Assembly: GCA_013397115.1 (NCBI GenBank)
Contig: VWZW01006289.1
Span: forward strand, 2,347,696 to 2,411,695
DNA from: Edolisoma coerulescens
Lineage: Eukaryota; Chordata; Aves; Passeriformes; Campephagidae
Direction of reading: 5' to 3'
Length of the DNA: 64,000 bases
Below the pieces are notes generated by a model. It saw only the letters and a program-made list of their open reading frames with translations. It did no database searches and was not told the origin of the DNA. This document shows positions 1-15,000 of this stretch, piece after piece (position 1 is the stretch's first letter; each line of letters starts with the position of its first letter). A program made the position numbers and the translations under genes.

Positions 1-2830
1 GTTTAACTCTGAGCACCACAAGAGCTGCAAATGATGACCAGGAGTTAAGAGTTACCCAGTCCTACTTCCTTCAAAGCTTTGCCCTCTGCCACCCATGACC
101 AACCTGATTGCCTGATACTAAGTATTTCCAGTGAAGTGCATTTGTATCCCCTTGCTACACAGCCTATTCCAATATGTATCTCGGCTTTCATAAAATTTTG
201 CTGGCACTCAAACCAAACATTCTCTTGACATTTAAGGTCTGTATTTTTAATCCTGCTAAAACTGCATTCTCCTGTTCCTTTTCAACAGCCTTTTACACAA
301 CTGACTCCAACTTCTTCCCAGTCTTATCTGCCTAAAATGCCAATTTGTCAGTCATTCCCCATTATCACAACTCACAGACTATCATTCTTCGCTTTTCTTG
401 AAACTCACTCCAGTTTGTCCATGTCATTATCTAAAAACGAGCCACAAAACTGGATACAGTAGTTCAGCTTGGCCTTTCTGATAAAAGATAGAAAATTGGT
501 TCATTTATCCTGTGTGCAATAACAGGTTATGAAGCTCATAAAGCCCAGCTAAGGTTCACATCTAGAAAACCTACCATTGTTTCCTAGACTGTACAACTTA
601 TTTTCCAATGAAAAACAAGTATCAGACTCTTCTGTTCTCGAAAAGTTAATATTTACTATTTCTTACCTCCCTATCTTTGCATGTTTAAGTACACAGAGCA
701 ACTTTTTTTCAGACACCCCCTCAGCAGCCACAAACATTTCTATCCTCTTGCTTCTCCAAGTCTTTAAGGTACTCTAGATGGATCTTTTAGGATAAAATGT
801 TTACAGTCATGATGACCGAACAAAAAAAAAAAAAAGAAAAAAGGAGCCTTCCCCAAAATACACTTCACCTAAGTCAAAGCTAAAAACGGTGTCATCTATA
901 AGCTTTTAAACTTTAAAACCTGTACAAGTTTTTAACTTGGATATTATAGGTAAGAATGTATTTTCAATTCCTTGCACTCACTTTGTCTATGAAAGAGTCA
1001 TTTTAATCTTTCCAAGAACTTCTATTATTTTCAGATGTGCTTCTAAAGAAAACGAATAAACTTCCTGTCCTTAATACTGATCCCTCTCAATGAAGTGAGA
1101 ATAACTTTATCAAATAAAAACAATGCTCAGTCAAGAGCAATCTTTTTTTTTCAAGTTTTATCAAAACTTGCAGGCTTCCAGAAAGGACTGCCAGGGATCA
1201 TCAATATAAGAAACTGCACCACTGTAAGTACATCAGTACATTTTTCTTTCATTTAGTGATTTCAGATGAACTTCTTATCTACAATCTTTGAATTCAACTG
1301 AAGTTTAAAGCATATCCCAAATGCAATAAATTAAAATCAAAATACTTCCTTTGCACCTCTGAAAATGAAGAACTTACTCCTCCTGCTCTGTTGTCATAAT
1401 GTAACCTACTTTTGATAAGAACACTGCCCTCTGTCTGCCACTTGTATCTTCTGCCAAAAGGATCAAATGTCCCCAACCCATCTGCAGTTTTAAGGTAATT
1501 TTTAGAAAACAGGCACTCCATTACTACAAAATCTCCCATACTGAAGATCCTTTAAGATCTAACAACAAAATAAGCACCTGAGTGCTTATTACTGACTTTA
1601 GTTCTTAAAATGATTGTCTTTGAATTGGTTGCACTTTGCCACTGAGTTTCCAGTATATGACAGAAAATTTTTCATTTTTAAAAGTAAGGTCTGATGTCCA
1701 CCTTCCCAAAACTAGACAGAATTTCACTTTTACAGCAGTAATGCATTATATATATAAGATATAAATTTCACCACTATTGTTTGTTATGTTAGTCACCTTA
1801 TTCACATGTTACACAGCTAATACAAACAGGTCTGTATTTGACAATACATTGTGTTGCGTCATATTTCAATTAAAAACATTTCAGTTCAAAAAAGCATCAA
1901 GAATCACTTTAGGCATAATTCATATAAGCTTAAGTCCTACTTGTTTATCCAACGTTCCACAATATTGACCAATGGAGAAAAACAAATGTATTTTTCCCAG
2001 AAGCAGCAAAGCAAAACACCCTTGTGAAATCTCAGCAAGCCCTCCACTCCCTTCGATGGAACAGCAGCCTCTCAGGCAAACCTACCCTCTTTTCAAGCCA
2101 GGACAAAAAAAACCAAGAGCATGAATAATTTCAAACAAGGCACTTGCCTAGCAACTATAATTTGGCTATTTAGGTGTGGTAATTGGAGAAAAAGTGAGCT
2201 GAAAGAAAGCAGAGCATGACAAAACAAACTGGTTGGTTGTTTTTCACAATCAGCTGTGTCAGGTTGAAGCATTTACAAGGAAAAGCAGCAATTAGTGGCA
2301 GAACAAAGACCACTAGTGATGATGTTCTGGGTAGAAGGTGCTCAATACTGTGCAGCCTTACAGGTTTTACAAGAGATAAGCTACTGCTGCTTTGCAACCT
2401 TACTGAAAGGACTCAGTATTAAAAGCACTGATGTGTGTATTTAGAGATGAAAATTCTTGGCAGACTTCATTAATACATACAAAGACAATAAAATAATAGG
2501 GATAGATGAATATGGCACTTAAGAACATGGTTTAGAGGCAGACTTGGCAGTGCTGGATTAACGGCTGGACTCAGTCTTAAAGGTCTTTCCAAACCTAAAC
2601 AATTGTATGATTTTCTTATCATGTATTGGAGAAAATCGGGCAGTGTAAAGCCAGAGTCAAAGCAAAACTCTAGGAGTAAAGTTTGACTCAAGCATTAACT
2701 TACCACACCATCAGTGCCTGCACGTTATATTGATTTTCTGTGTGCTAACTGATCACAAATTTCACGCTTTACGACTAAATATTCACACTCGGGGTTGTTT
2801 TTGGCAAGAGCCAAGCACAGAGCACGGTAC
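1..2830. other. TEX10 intron 9 (partial)
   Basis: AT-rich intron DNA. I looked for the downstream TEX10 exons on the minus strand and recognise none, so the intron continues past the left edge. The only repeat I can place is a short CR1 tail at 2516-2616. Confidence 0.7.
2516..2616 (+). mobile_element. CR1 retroposon 3' tail relic
   Basis: Matches the avian CR1 3' end in sense orientation (aacatggtttagaggcagac, then ggactcagtcttaaaggtct). Heavily decayed. Confidence 0.7.
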
Positions 2831-3008
2831 CTCATGTGCAGGATGCCGATGAGGGTGGCGGCGAGGTCGGAGGACATCCTGCCCATGATGCAGCAGCGGC
2901 TGAGGCAGGCGAGCAGGCTGGCGGGCAGGCAGGGCAGGAAGTACACGAGCTGCACCAGGCGCCGCTGCGCCTCGGCCGGCAGCAGCACCAGCGTGCCCTC
3001 GAGCGGAT
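2831..3008 (-). CDS. TEX10: TEX10 exon 9, unusually GC-rich
   Basis: Acceptor gtgccgcag, donor ATGAG|GTACCG. It encodes DPLEGTLVLLPAEAQRRLVQ through SLSRCCIMGRMSS-type sequence to LIGILHMR, residues 599-657. Nearly all third positions are G or C, in sharp contrast with the AT-rich exons 2-8. It is the last TEX10 exon in the window; the frame leaves a split Arg/Ser codon for the next exon. Confidence 0.94.
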
Positions 3009-6000
3009 CTGCGGCACACAACACACGGTCAGCAGGCGCCCGGACACACCCCGCCCGCACTGACCAACCACCTCAGCTACTGGCTGACATGAGGACGTTA
3101 TAACCAACATCAAAGAGGGGGGAAAAAAGGAGGGAAAAAAAAGGCAATACTAGCCTAGAACATAGGAGGCTTGGAGGGGAACCTTATCGCTCTTTACAAC
3201 TACCTGAAAGGAGATTGCTGCCAGGTGAGGGTCAGTCAGCCTCTTCTTCCACGTAAGAAGTGACAGGATGAGAGGAAATGGCCTTAAGTTTTGCCAGGGG
3301 AGGTTTGGATTGGATATTAGGAAAAATTTCGTCACTGAAAGGGTGGTGAGGCATTGGACCTAGCTGTCCAGAGAAGTGCTGGTATTACCATCCTTTGAAG
3401 TGCTCAAAAAACACATGACACTTGGGGACATGGTTTAGTGGTGGACTTGGCAGAGCTGGAATATTGCTTGGACTCTATGATCTCAGAGGTCTTTTTCAAC
3501 CTAAATGATTCTACAATTCTCTGACACATAAAAACTAAAGTTTCCAGTCTAACTAGTTGCTAACTCGAACTAAAGATCTCAATCTTTATACTATCCTTTA
3601 GTAAATGGCACACATAGTTCATTTTAACCTTTATTACAGGGACCAAACCAATCTGCAACCCTGCCCCCCATCCAGTCTTTATGTTCACCTAGGAAACAAC
3701 AGGATTTTCCACCTATAGCAAGCTGCCTGCCAGGTGAGGGACAAAATTCCTTGTGCTGTATTGTAAAAGTCTTACCGTATATTCGAGCAGCAGTGGCTTG
3801 TAAACTTTGCAACAATTCCTTGTTTGAACGAGAAGCAGCGGAATGAATGATATCAATGAGCTGATTGGAAAGCTCAGGGTTCCTCAAGCCAAGCAGAGCC
3901 AGTTGCTGAGGTAAGCCAGCCAACCAACGAGATAAAACTTTACTTCGACTTCTAAAGAAAGAAGGAAAAATCAGTTGGAGGAAAAAAAAAAAGACAAAAC
4001 AACAGAAATCCACAAAAACATCTGTTCCCATTCTTGACTAAGTTGCTTTTATTCCTCCTTTCTGGCTCAAACTGAAACAACTGTATGGACCAATCCTATC
4101 TTTCACACGCTAAAATTTCTATGTCACTCTGGCTTTTCAAATCAATTATCATTTATAAACCAACCAAAAGCATTTCATCAGTTTATTACCAAAGTGACGA
4201 TCACAAGAAAAAAACTGCCAAGTGTAAATCAAGAAGTTCAAAGTAGGTCTTTGAAGATGTCAACAAGACTAGCATGATGATGATACAGATTATTTCACTC
4301 TCAAAGACCTGTCAACCAAAAACTTTTCAAGGATATTAAGTACCCATGACACAAGAGTGAAGGGCCTTGCATAGAGATGAACTGCTCAACAGTAGGAAAA
4401 GCCTGGAGAACAGACAACTGAAGTGGGTGAGTTGGAGGTGGGCTCAGAGATCTCAAATCACTTGACATGGAAAGAGTGGATGAGAATAAAGCATTCGATT
4501 CATCTTCAGATTAACAGACGGAAGCAGATGCTAGTATCAAATGAAGCTAGAAGAAGCCAGGATTAAACAAGCAAAAGTAAGTTGGGTCTTGACTTTGTCC
4601 TCTTTGCCAGAGGATGCTGCAGTTGCACTTGGTTTAGACTGGTCCAAGCAATGATGAGAAAACCTCATGATACAGACATCCATTGAGTGATAAACACGCA
4701 GAAGCTCTGCACAGTGAGGAAGTACAGGCTTCAAATGGTCGGTAGCTTAGACTATTATGTAAAAGTAATTCTTGTCTTCTTCCTATAGCATCTCACAGAG
4801 GTCAGTGCTGAAGGCAGACTGTGAGGCTGAATAGCCTTTTCAGACTCCTACCACTATATAAATACATATGTGCACATACACACACAGACACATACTATAT
4901 ATTCACATATACACACAGTGACCACACATGTGTGCAGTGATTAGGGATGAAGGTAACTAAAATATCAAAACAAAACTTAATTCTGAACTGTGTAATTAAT
5001 CAGTCAAGTTTTTTTTTCCCCACAAGGCAGCAAGCAACAGGCCAAAAGCTCCCACTTTACCCTTTGAATCAGACACACCTAAAAAATAAACTAATTCACA
5101 AAAAAGTTCTGGAAAAATGTTCCAATGTGAATTCTGTTCCTCTTAGACTATTCTTGACAAGCTTCTGAGAAATAAAATAAATTAAAAGAATGAGGAGAAC
5201 AGACAGAAGAGGGCTGAAGGAGCTATGACGTCAAACTGAATAGAACAACATGAACGACATCCAGGAGCTACTGAACAGTCCACATTTTGAAGAAGTTAAA
5301 AAACCCCACTTGTTTCTAAAAGAAAGAAATGGATCAGTGCAGTACACAAATACCATGTTGTCTTCAAATGTCTTGTCAGACGTAAGTGTAGTCATACTTT
5401 TTTGCAAAGAATTTTTGAGATTTCATTCTTATGTTACTAAAAATGTCACAGATCCATGTAGAACAAGAGGAACAACAGGAAAACTACTGCTATTTGTGAT
5501 GTCTAAAGATAGAAAGTTAAAGCTTTCCAGATAGTCCTATGATCACATGAAACTGAATGAGATGCTCAAGACTTTCAGGTAAGTACAGAGAACAGTGGTT
5601 ATGTAACCTCAGGGAAATTAGTCAGTATGAAAAAGATCTCTTTTTCATTCTGTGTGAAAAGAGGAGGAAAATGGGATATTCCCAAGCGTTTATCCCTGTC
5701 TTTCATATTCCCTACACTTTTTATAATGTTCAGAGCGTAGCAGTAGATTATTTCTGGCTGTTCTAATTGCATGTACTCAGGCATTACCACAACATAAGAC
5801 GTAACAAAGCAAAGGAGCTCTAGAAGGGAACAATTTTTCCAAAGCTTGACTTACATTAGTGGACACCAGGACTTCTGAGAGACCTGAGGTTTGATTTTTT
5901 TAGTGGCAGAAACGGATCACATCCCCCAGAAAGTCAACTGTGTCTTGGGCTGCATCAAAAGCAGCATGGGCAAAAGGTCAAGGGAGGGGATTCTGCTCCT

Positions 6001-9000
6001 CTATCCTGCTCTGGTGAGACCCCACCTGGAGTGCTGCATCCAGCTCTGGGTCCCCAAAAATAAGAAGGACATTGACCTGTTGGAGCAAGCCCAAGGAGGC
6101 CTTGAAGATCATCAGAGGTCTGCAGCACCTCTCCTATGAAGACAGGCTGAGAGAGCTGCTGTTGCTCAGCCTGGAGAAAGGAAGGTCTCCCCAAAGCATT
6201 AGAGGTGCCTTACAGTACCTGAAAGAGACCTGCAGTTCCCAAACGAGCCAGGATTGATGCAGCCTGATTTGTGTTTAAGGTTTTTGCACTACTGGAACTA
6301 GATGACTTCGCTGAAAGATACTTTCTGGAAAAGTTAAGACTTGGAGACAATCTGGACACATCTGATAAATGAAAAACTGTTGTAACAGCATTAAATAGAG
6401 AGAATAATCTTCTCTTACTTACTACATCTGAAGCAAGTCAGATATCTAATAGCTGCCCATGATCTAACAGATATCCCATGATAAACCAGGAGCCCAGAAG
6501 GACAAGAACACTTTCTTAAGAACACTTTCTTAAACCTAGTCTCTTTAGAACCACACCCCAAAAATAACAGAATATTTGTCTTGAATAAAATAAGTCAGAA
6601 AGGCTACACAGCCACTGTTAGAACACCAAAGGCACTAAGTGACAAGCTCATGACCTCAGGCTGAAATTATGGAAATGCTCCATGGCTATAGCTGCACGAT
6701 CTTGACATGTCCACTGACTGCCATACAGTCAGTAACAATAAGCTTGTAGCAGTGTACTTCAAGCTAAAATTTATGTCTTTAAGATCTACCTAGTAGTTAT
6801 GCTAAGACAGACAACTAAGCTGATACATCTCCATCTCACAGAGAACACAAACTTTAAATTTCAGTGACACAGCGTCAAAACAAATTCAGAATGAAGTTTT
6901 ATGACATCTACATTTAAATTCAATATTCTCACTCCTGAAATCAATATACTGTTTTGAAATGAGAAAGAATATGCCTTCTTTTTTTTTTTACCTGATTCTT
7001 TGTGTCCTCAAATCTTCTTTTTGGTAAACTCTGCTAAAAAATTTCAAAAGCAATGTACGAACTGGAAAGAGCAGATTCCTTTGCTGGTATAGCATATATA
7101 CTGCTTTTATCAAGGGTTCCGTTGCTACTGGAAAAAAAAATGAAGTAATACTTCTTAATCTTCTGATTTCATACATGAACATACACACAGAGCTATAATC
7201 TTTACCTACAATTGTGTACATTGAACTCCACAAGGAAGTACCAAAATGTTTTAAAGTAACTACTGGACTGACTTCTAAACCATTGAAACAACCCTTTCTT
7301 GTGTAGCTTGTGAAAGAGACAGATAAAAGAATAGAGACAACATGCAAGTGAAAACTTCAGAACTTCCTGAAGACAAGACAGTGCACAGGTTGAGAGGTAG
7401 CTGAGAACCAATAAATGCCTGCCTTCCACAGCATTCTTCCAATCCTTTTTCCCCCAGTGCAGTAACCTCAGACCAATCTTTACTCATTTACTTCTGCTCC
7501 CCAAAACCTGTCACAGTGCCTTCAGTTCTCTCTGTAGTATTCCTTTCTCCCTGCCACACACACTAACCTACCAGCCCTCCCTGTCTCTGAATCAGCTGGC
7601 TCCGAGTTACACTTGCTAACTAACCAGAAAATAAGTACCTCAAGAGGCTGCTGGCAAGACACCGCAAGGAGAACTGCGAACTCCCCTGCAACCTTTCCTT
7701 CTCTGAAGCTCTCATCAACCATGTGTTATCACCAGACTTAAAACACGTATGAAAGCCCCACCACTGTGATGAAATTGGCTAAAACTAGCCAGCAAACACA
7801 GAACTTACTGTAACAGACTGAGAAACAGACCAAACATTTTCTTTGGAAACCAGACTAAAACACCGGATGGAAAAATTAACAAAGCACGGAAAAATACCTG
7901 AATTCAGAGAAGACAAGTCTGGAAAGATTAGGAAAGCATCTGAAAACTTAAGCAATACATGAAGAGTATGAGACCTGACTCAGTTTGTCTCAGAAGGGCT
8001 TGTGGTCCCAAGGAATTCAAACCAATTAAGGCACACTTAAGTAGCAGCAATCACTTCATTATCTTCATAAACCAAAGCTGAGAAACTTCTGTCTTTTCAT
8101 CCAGGTACACAGATCAGTCTTAGTAAGTTATGTGTACAAAACCAGATAAAGTATTGTGTTCCACACGGAACAGAGCAGCTTCTGCCCACAGAGACGGACA
8201 AGAATGCTCCATTCTAAAAATTATTCTGGATCCAACCAGGGGCCAGTCTTTGCCTAGAAAATTCTTCCTCAAGTTCAAGTTACCATCTAGGGATTCTCAC
8301 TAAAAAGCACACTACAAAAATCACCTGAATAAATAAATATTCTAAGTGAGTAGAATTCTCACTTGCTTCCCAATAGCTCTGTGGCATGTTAAGTAAAACA
8401 AGTCCTACTATTTGAATTGTTTCATGTGAACAGGACAAGTTTAAAAATGGAAGCAATTTAAAAAGGTACTCTTAAAAAGTAATACTTTAAAAGGCCCACA
8501 TAATACAGATGTCCAAAGCACAGCTGAAGAACTCATGAGTTTTAAAATACTTCAGTTTTAACTGGCACATGTCAAGCCTCCTTCTGAAGTGAATGAGTGT
8601 GCTCTCTTTTGTTCGATGAAGAAAATTTATCAAAAACACAACTAGCAAGCTGCTGTTGAAGTCATACCTGAGAAATGGAAGGAAGGAGCAGACCTCCTAA
8701 TTACAGAGAGGCCCCAAGTTTGATCTTAAGCAATGGAGATAAATCTTTAGACAACGCAGCTACAAGCTCTTCTAGACATCCACAGAAAGAGGGATATGTG
8801 CATTTCACCCGAGCACAAATCCCTACTCAAAACAGGCAACCTGGAAAAATTGAACCATGCTTGTGTGGCATAATGCACATGAAGTTCACTATGGTTTTAT
8901 TTAATCTCTTTTTCATTAGCTCTTTCAGGTTTTCTATGTAAATTTCCCCTCTTTTAATTTCCATGTGCTCTAAAATTTTTTTTTTTACTGTCATGGCTCA

Positions 9001-12000
9001 TTTTTCACTTTGCATTGTCTTCTAAAAAACACATACCGTTCCAGGCTTTAATCTCAATGTCAAATAGGTTTTAAACAAATCAAGAGTTAATTTTTTTTTT
9101 GTATGTACCATCTTCTGCAGTACTATCTGAAACAATATAGAGTTCAAAAGTTCTAGAGCATCATAAAAAAAAAAAAAAAAAGAAAATCAAGGAAGGAAAC
9201 TTTTTCTTCCATATAATCACATAATGGTTGAAGTGGGAATGAATGACTCTGAGGTCATCTGCTCCAACACCCCTGCTGAAACAGAATCAGCGAGATCTGG
9301 CTGCTCACAGCTATGTCCAGATGACTTCTGAATATCTCCGAGGATGGAGACTCCACTATCACTATGGGCAACCTGTGTCAGTGCTTGGTCACCCTAACAG
9401 TGAAAAGGGTGTTCCCGATGAAACACAGGAGATGCTGTCTGAACAGTTTGTGCCCACTGCTTGTTCCGTCACTGGACACCACTGGAAAGAGCCTGCCTGG
9501 CTCCCTCTTCTTTGCACCCTTCCTTCAGGTATTTACATACATTGATGAGATGCTTCCCCAGTCTTCTCATCTCCAGACTGAACAACCCCAGTTCATTCAG
9601 CATTTCCTCACAGGCGAGATGCTCCAGTGTCTTCATCATCTTCACAGCCCTGTACTTGACTCTCACCAGTATGTCCATGTGTCTCTCGTACTGGGGAGCC
9701 CAAAACTGGAGACAGTACTCCAGGAGTGGCCACACCAGTGCAGAGTAGAGGGGCAGGATCACCTCCCTCAACCTGCTGTCAACACTCCTAATGCAGCCCA
9801 GGACACCAATGGGCTTCTTTGCCACAAGAGCCCATTGCTGGCTCCACCTGGACCCCTGGTCCTTTTCCGCCAAGCTGCTTCCACCTGGTCGTCCCCCAGC
9901 ATGTACAGGCACACAGGCTTGTTCCTCTCCAGGTGCAGGGCTTTGCACTTCTCCTTGCTGAACCATCAGCGCATTTCTCCAGTATGTCAAGGCTGTATCT
10001 CCTCTTCAGCTCGTTGATTAATTACAATCTGACATCTAGTCAGGTTTTTAGTACTGAACAAGGATTATCTTGAGGGGACGAGATAAACCATCCACACAGA
10101 TACAGCTTTATGAGGAAACCAATTTCACACTGAACCTTTACAGGATCAGCAAAAAAGATCCATACATATTACTTTTCACAATTTCATTGTAACTTTTTAA
10201 AAGCTTATTTATTTTCCGGATTCTTGAGGAAAACTATTGCACTAAAATAGCCACTCTGGGTAGAAAAACACGAGCCATTACCCACTACCTGGTAAAAGTT
10301 TGGCAAAGTTAAAAAAAAAAAAATCAACATTTCATTACAAAGAAAGGCCTTAAGTATCTAATTTAACAGTTTAACAACTGTTTGGAAGCTACTTTACTGA
10401 GTAGCAATTCCTCTGCTTTAGCTCAGGTGGTGTGACAGGCTCTGACTTTGGATTATTATTTGCCTTCAACACAAAGCTAAATCTGAGTGCAGATAGGAAT
10501 GAGTAGTTATTTCCTTTGTCACCAGGGCCATGGGAATAGACAGATTCCCAATTAAAACGGATTTGGCAGGAAATATAACTAACTGCCAAAATGTATTTGA
10601 GGGACATTTGACATCTTTCCATTTTACAACTCTAACAATTGTATCTGTTGCTAAGGGCTTTTCTATAAACTACTGGGATGTGGAATTCATTTTTATCAGA
10701 CTGGTAAAACATAAAAGACTGCTGTCACTTTTCAATTTACTGAAATAGTCCTGTCTTGGAGTCCTATATCCAAGGTCTCATCTGGAATACAACCAAGCAG
10801 TACTTGAAATGAAAGAAAAAGGCAAACTAAAATACTGTATAAGGACTGCAAGTCATAACTGGAAGTGTTTTCTCTTGGAAAAGGATTCAAATCAAACACC
10901 TTGGAGAATACTCAACAGCAGCTTCCATCAAAAGTATCTTGGCATTTCATATCATTACAGAACTAAAATGGTCATATTACAGTACTCAGGAGAGTCTATC
11001 AGCTATGTTAATGACTTTAAATACGGATTGGGATATTAAAGTATCATGCATCTCTACAGCCTAGTAATTACTTTTTCAATATAAAGCTCATCTTCCCACT
11101 TATACGAGTATCTTAGGAAGTAAAACCAGAAAACAGACACACAAATATATTCACACCTTGCATATCAACAGTATGAATCTAACAGCGTTCCAAAAAAAAA
11201 GTTCGCAATACTACATGCAGGGATATTACCAAGAAAGTCGATTTACCTCTATAACAAAATACATTATGATGTAACAACTGAGAACGTACAATACAGACAT
11301 GAAAACGCTAAAATAACTCAAGCTTTGTCAGGGCATAATTTTGCTTTTCAGAAACTACTCATCTTACCCTTGTTTTGCTGTATTTGCATTAGTCTCCAAG
11401 TCACTCCAAGCAATCTGTTCACCTGCTTGCTATTCAACTTGCTGCCATCCTGAAGAGTATCTGTCACAAATTTCCTTATCATGTCCAGCCAACCAGAGTC
11501 CGTCTGAAGTGTTGAAGTGCTTGCTAATGAAACCATTATGTCACACAAGGTTAAATTCAGTAAAAGATGGTCTACGTTGTTTGAGGATTTCATACAGTTC
11601 CTGTTGCTAAGGTAAGGAGGGGGGGAGAACAAAAAGATTTTAAAAAATTATTTTTGAAATAAAAATGGACACCAGCTGATACCTCTTGTACATGCATCAG
11701 CGTTCTACATAGACTGCAAAGGTGCAGAATGATTTCAGAACAGACTTTAGCATGAATTTAGTCTCACATCTGGGAGCTGAGAAGGGAGACAACTTGCTAC
11801 TGGCCTGTACCAAAACAGAATTGGTGCATCCGCTCTAACAGCTCAACAATGAAGAAATGTGTGCTTGGCTTCTCCTGCTCCAGTACCGCTTTGCCATACA
11901 GGACAGCCACAGTGTGCCACATCCCCCCTCCTGGCTGTGCTTACCCAGCCCTGTAGTACAACTAGAGAAGACTACATGGAGGTGAAAAGAATGTTTGAAC

Positions 12001-15000
12001 TATGTTTTGATGTAATTCAACAGTCAACTGAAGAAAACATGCAAAAATATGAAACCAGTCAGCCTAACACAATCACCATTTAGCAATATGCAAATTCCAG
12101 ATCAAGAGTTGAATAAAATATTTGCATTTCCCTAAGGCAGCATTTCATTTTCTACTAGATGCTATTCAGACAACTTCCTATACAATACTTTTACAAAGAA
12201 CAACTGAAACTTCTCAATTTGAAGCAATGTAACCTTCCTACAAAGGCGTCTCCGCAGATCTTCAAGCAATATGTAATAAAAAGTTTTCTTTTTCCACCAT
12301 TAAAAACTTAGTAGTTAATAAAGCACATGACTCACATTGTCTTACTTCTCTTATGAAATTAAAAGCTGTTACATGACATTGATTTTATTCTTACCTTTTG
12401 CACGGATCTTTCTTTTTGTGTTTTACTGTATCTTGTAAAGAATAAGGAAAATGACGCATGAAGTGGTGCTTGAAATCAACAAGGTAATTCATTCGAAGCC
12501 ATAGTTCCTGTTAAGGAAAGCAGATGATAGAAAGCACGGTAGTAAATTAAATAAATCCAGACAATTATTTTCCAAAATTCATTATTGGAATCAATGAAAA
12601 CCAGGAACTTTAGCTTCTGTTTCCAACTTGTTTATACATCTTTACTTTCAAGTGTTGTAAATAAAGGTTCACAAAACAAGGGAGTAACAAGATGCTGTAA
12701 GTTAAGGTTGAGCAACTACATGTAATCCTAACTGAACCACTGTATTTTTAGCACATATTTATGTGGATTGATACAATACTAAATTGACTTACAGACCTGA
12801 ATTGAAAGTACTTTTATATCAATTTATCACGGTTCTTAAAATCAGAGTGGACTCCGATTAACTTGCAATGACTGTCCTGAGTTTTCCATTAAAACATATT
12901 CCAATACTGCTTTCATCGTTTCCTATCATTAATGTACTTGTGGCTGAAAGCCCACTGACAAAACATTTTCCAGTAGAAAGACCATCCTTTCAGAAAAATG
13001 ATTCAGTATTTTAAAATAATTTTACTTTGAGGGTTAGCAGTCACCATTCCACAAAGTGTCCAGCAGAACGCATCACTAAAAAAGAATGCATTGCTATCAA
13101 ATTGATCAGGAAGAATAATCTTTTTGATATTCAACTATTAAGAACAGAGAATGGTCATTAAACTATTTCAAAGATCAATAGCTTTCCACTAAGCATATTC
13201 AGAGTGGTTTTCCACAGAGACTGTAATAACCACTTTGGCCTGTAAGCCCAAGGGCTATTAAATAAGCAAAGCTTTCATTTTCAAACTGAGCTATTTGAAT
13301 GCATTTTGTACACAAAGGTAACTATAAAGACAAAACAAACCGCTTATCTAAAATGAAATTTGCTCCACCAAAAACCAAGTTGTATGAACCTCAGATTTTT
13401 TTTCTCCCCACAAACAACTTCAGGTCATAATCCAACTGTGTCTATTCAAAACAGTTTATATCTTGACAGAGGAGCATGTCATTCATGCAACCAAAATACA
13501 GGCACCCTACAGCTAAGAGCAGCAGCTCTGCAGGATCCTTCAGAAAAAGGCTAGAGACAGGAGGCTGCCACAGGTATTTACCTGGTCAAGTGCCTGCTTT
13601 TTGCCCACTTCCAAGAGGGCCTCTAGAAAACATAAAGGAGGAAAAAGAGAAACAGTGTGTTTTGCTCAGAAATACTGAATCTACCCCTCAAGGCTGGGTA
13701 TGTTGGGTAACTTTGGTCTAATGTAATGATTCCACAAATGTTTTCCAGTTATTACCCTATGTGCAGCTTTTCATTTAGCAAAGGGACCTACAGTCCTACA
13801 CACAGGTTAAACCAAGAGCTGTCAAGACACTCCTTCCAACTAGCCTTCTCAATAGCCAAAGTGGAAATTGTGCTCTTTTTCCAATTCACCAAATTTTTAA
13901 AAAGCAGCAAATGTTACCAAAACCAGCAATTCTAAGTAATTCTAAACAGCAATTATCTAAGTAAAAGATGGATAAAATAACTTGGGGGAAAAAAAAAACC
14001 TCAGAGGATACTTTCCAAAATCCTTATCGAGATTTTGATTCAACGTCTTATGATCCTACCAATCGTAATACAGCAACACAGACTGCACCAAGCAATTACA
14101 GGATCTCAGACCACCATTATCTTCTACCATTTTAGGGTTTGTTCATTTCCACCCACCCCCACAAAACTTTTCAACACACAAAAACAAGAACTAACAACTC
14201 CATTCTACACTTGGTTTCAATTTATACTCTAGAGGTTATCTGAGAGACAAAATGCTCCTCTTCTCCAATATCACTTTCAGTTTCAAAAGCTTTTGTGCTG
14301 CAGTCTGTCAAGAAGGATTCCTGGAGACTATCACTGAGCTCATGGCTCAGTTCAACAGATTCTGTTCTACACTAAGAGGCAACAAAATCCAGATTCAAAA
14401 TCTACTCAACACCTAGGCTTTTTCTCTCTTAATAAAGTATCTTCACTACTTCAAATAACCAAACCACTAGTTTCCAACCAACACAAAACGAACTGTCATC
14501 ATTATGCCATGGATCATTTCTCCCTTACCATTTTGTATGTTTCATCATGTCGCTTTGTGAGTTTCCACAATAAATGTATTATGCTAAGCACTTGCTGCAT
14601 AAGCTGCTGAGATTCTGATTCCAAAAGGTTTCCAAGAATGGGAGCTGATTGTGCAGGAGATGCTTCAATCCAGCACTCAATCAGTAATGGAATTATTATC
14701 TCAATAAAACCTTTTAAGTTTTCAGCCGAGGACAGGCCTTTTTCTGCACTGTCCATTACACTTGTCAGAGACCTAAACAACAAAAGCAAAAAAAAAAAAC
14801 AACAAAACAATAAACAAAAAAAAGATAAAAAGATAAAGATCACACCTTTTAAAACAAGATTACAGTAATACCACTTTCCTGTTTTCTGAATAATGGGAAA
14901 AATTACTTTAACACGTTAAATGTTTGCTAGCTTTCTTGCCAGATATTTCAGTACAGAAAAAAGGGAGTTCAAACCATCTACAACAAACCTGCTGCTAAGT

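Noticed and set aside
1378..1481. Exon-like segment on the minus strand with a good acceptor (aactgcag) and donor (GTAAGT)
   Set aside because: It does not match the next part of TEX10, and in the phase left by exon 9 it hits a stop. I cannot connect it to any gene.
9364..10017. 217- and 173-codon open frames on opposite strands
   Set aside because: Both lie in an antisense CR1; the minus-strand one is degenerate CR1 reverse transcriptase, the plus-strand one its shadow.
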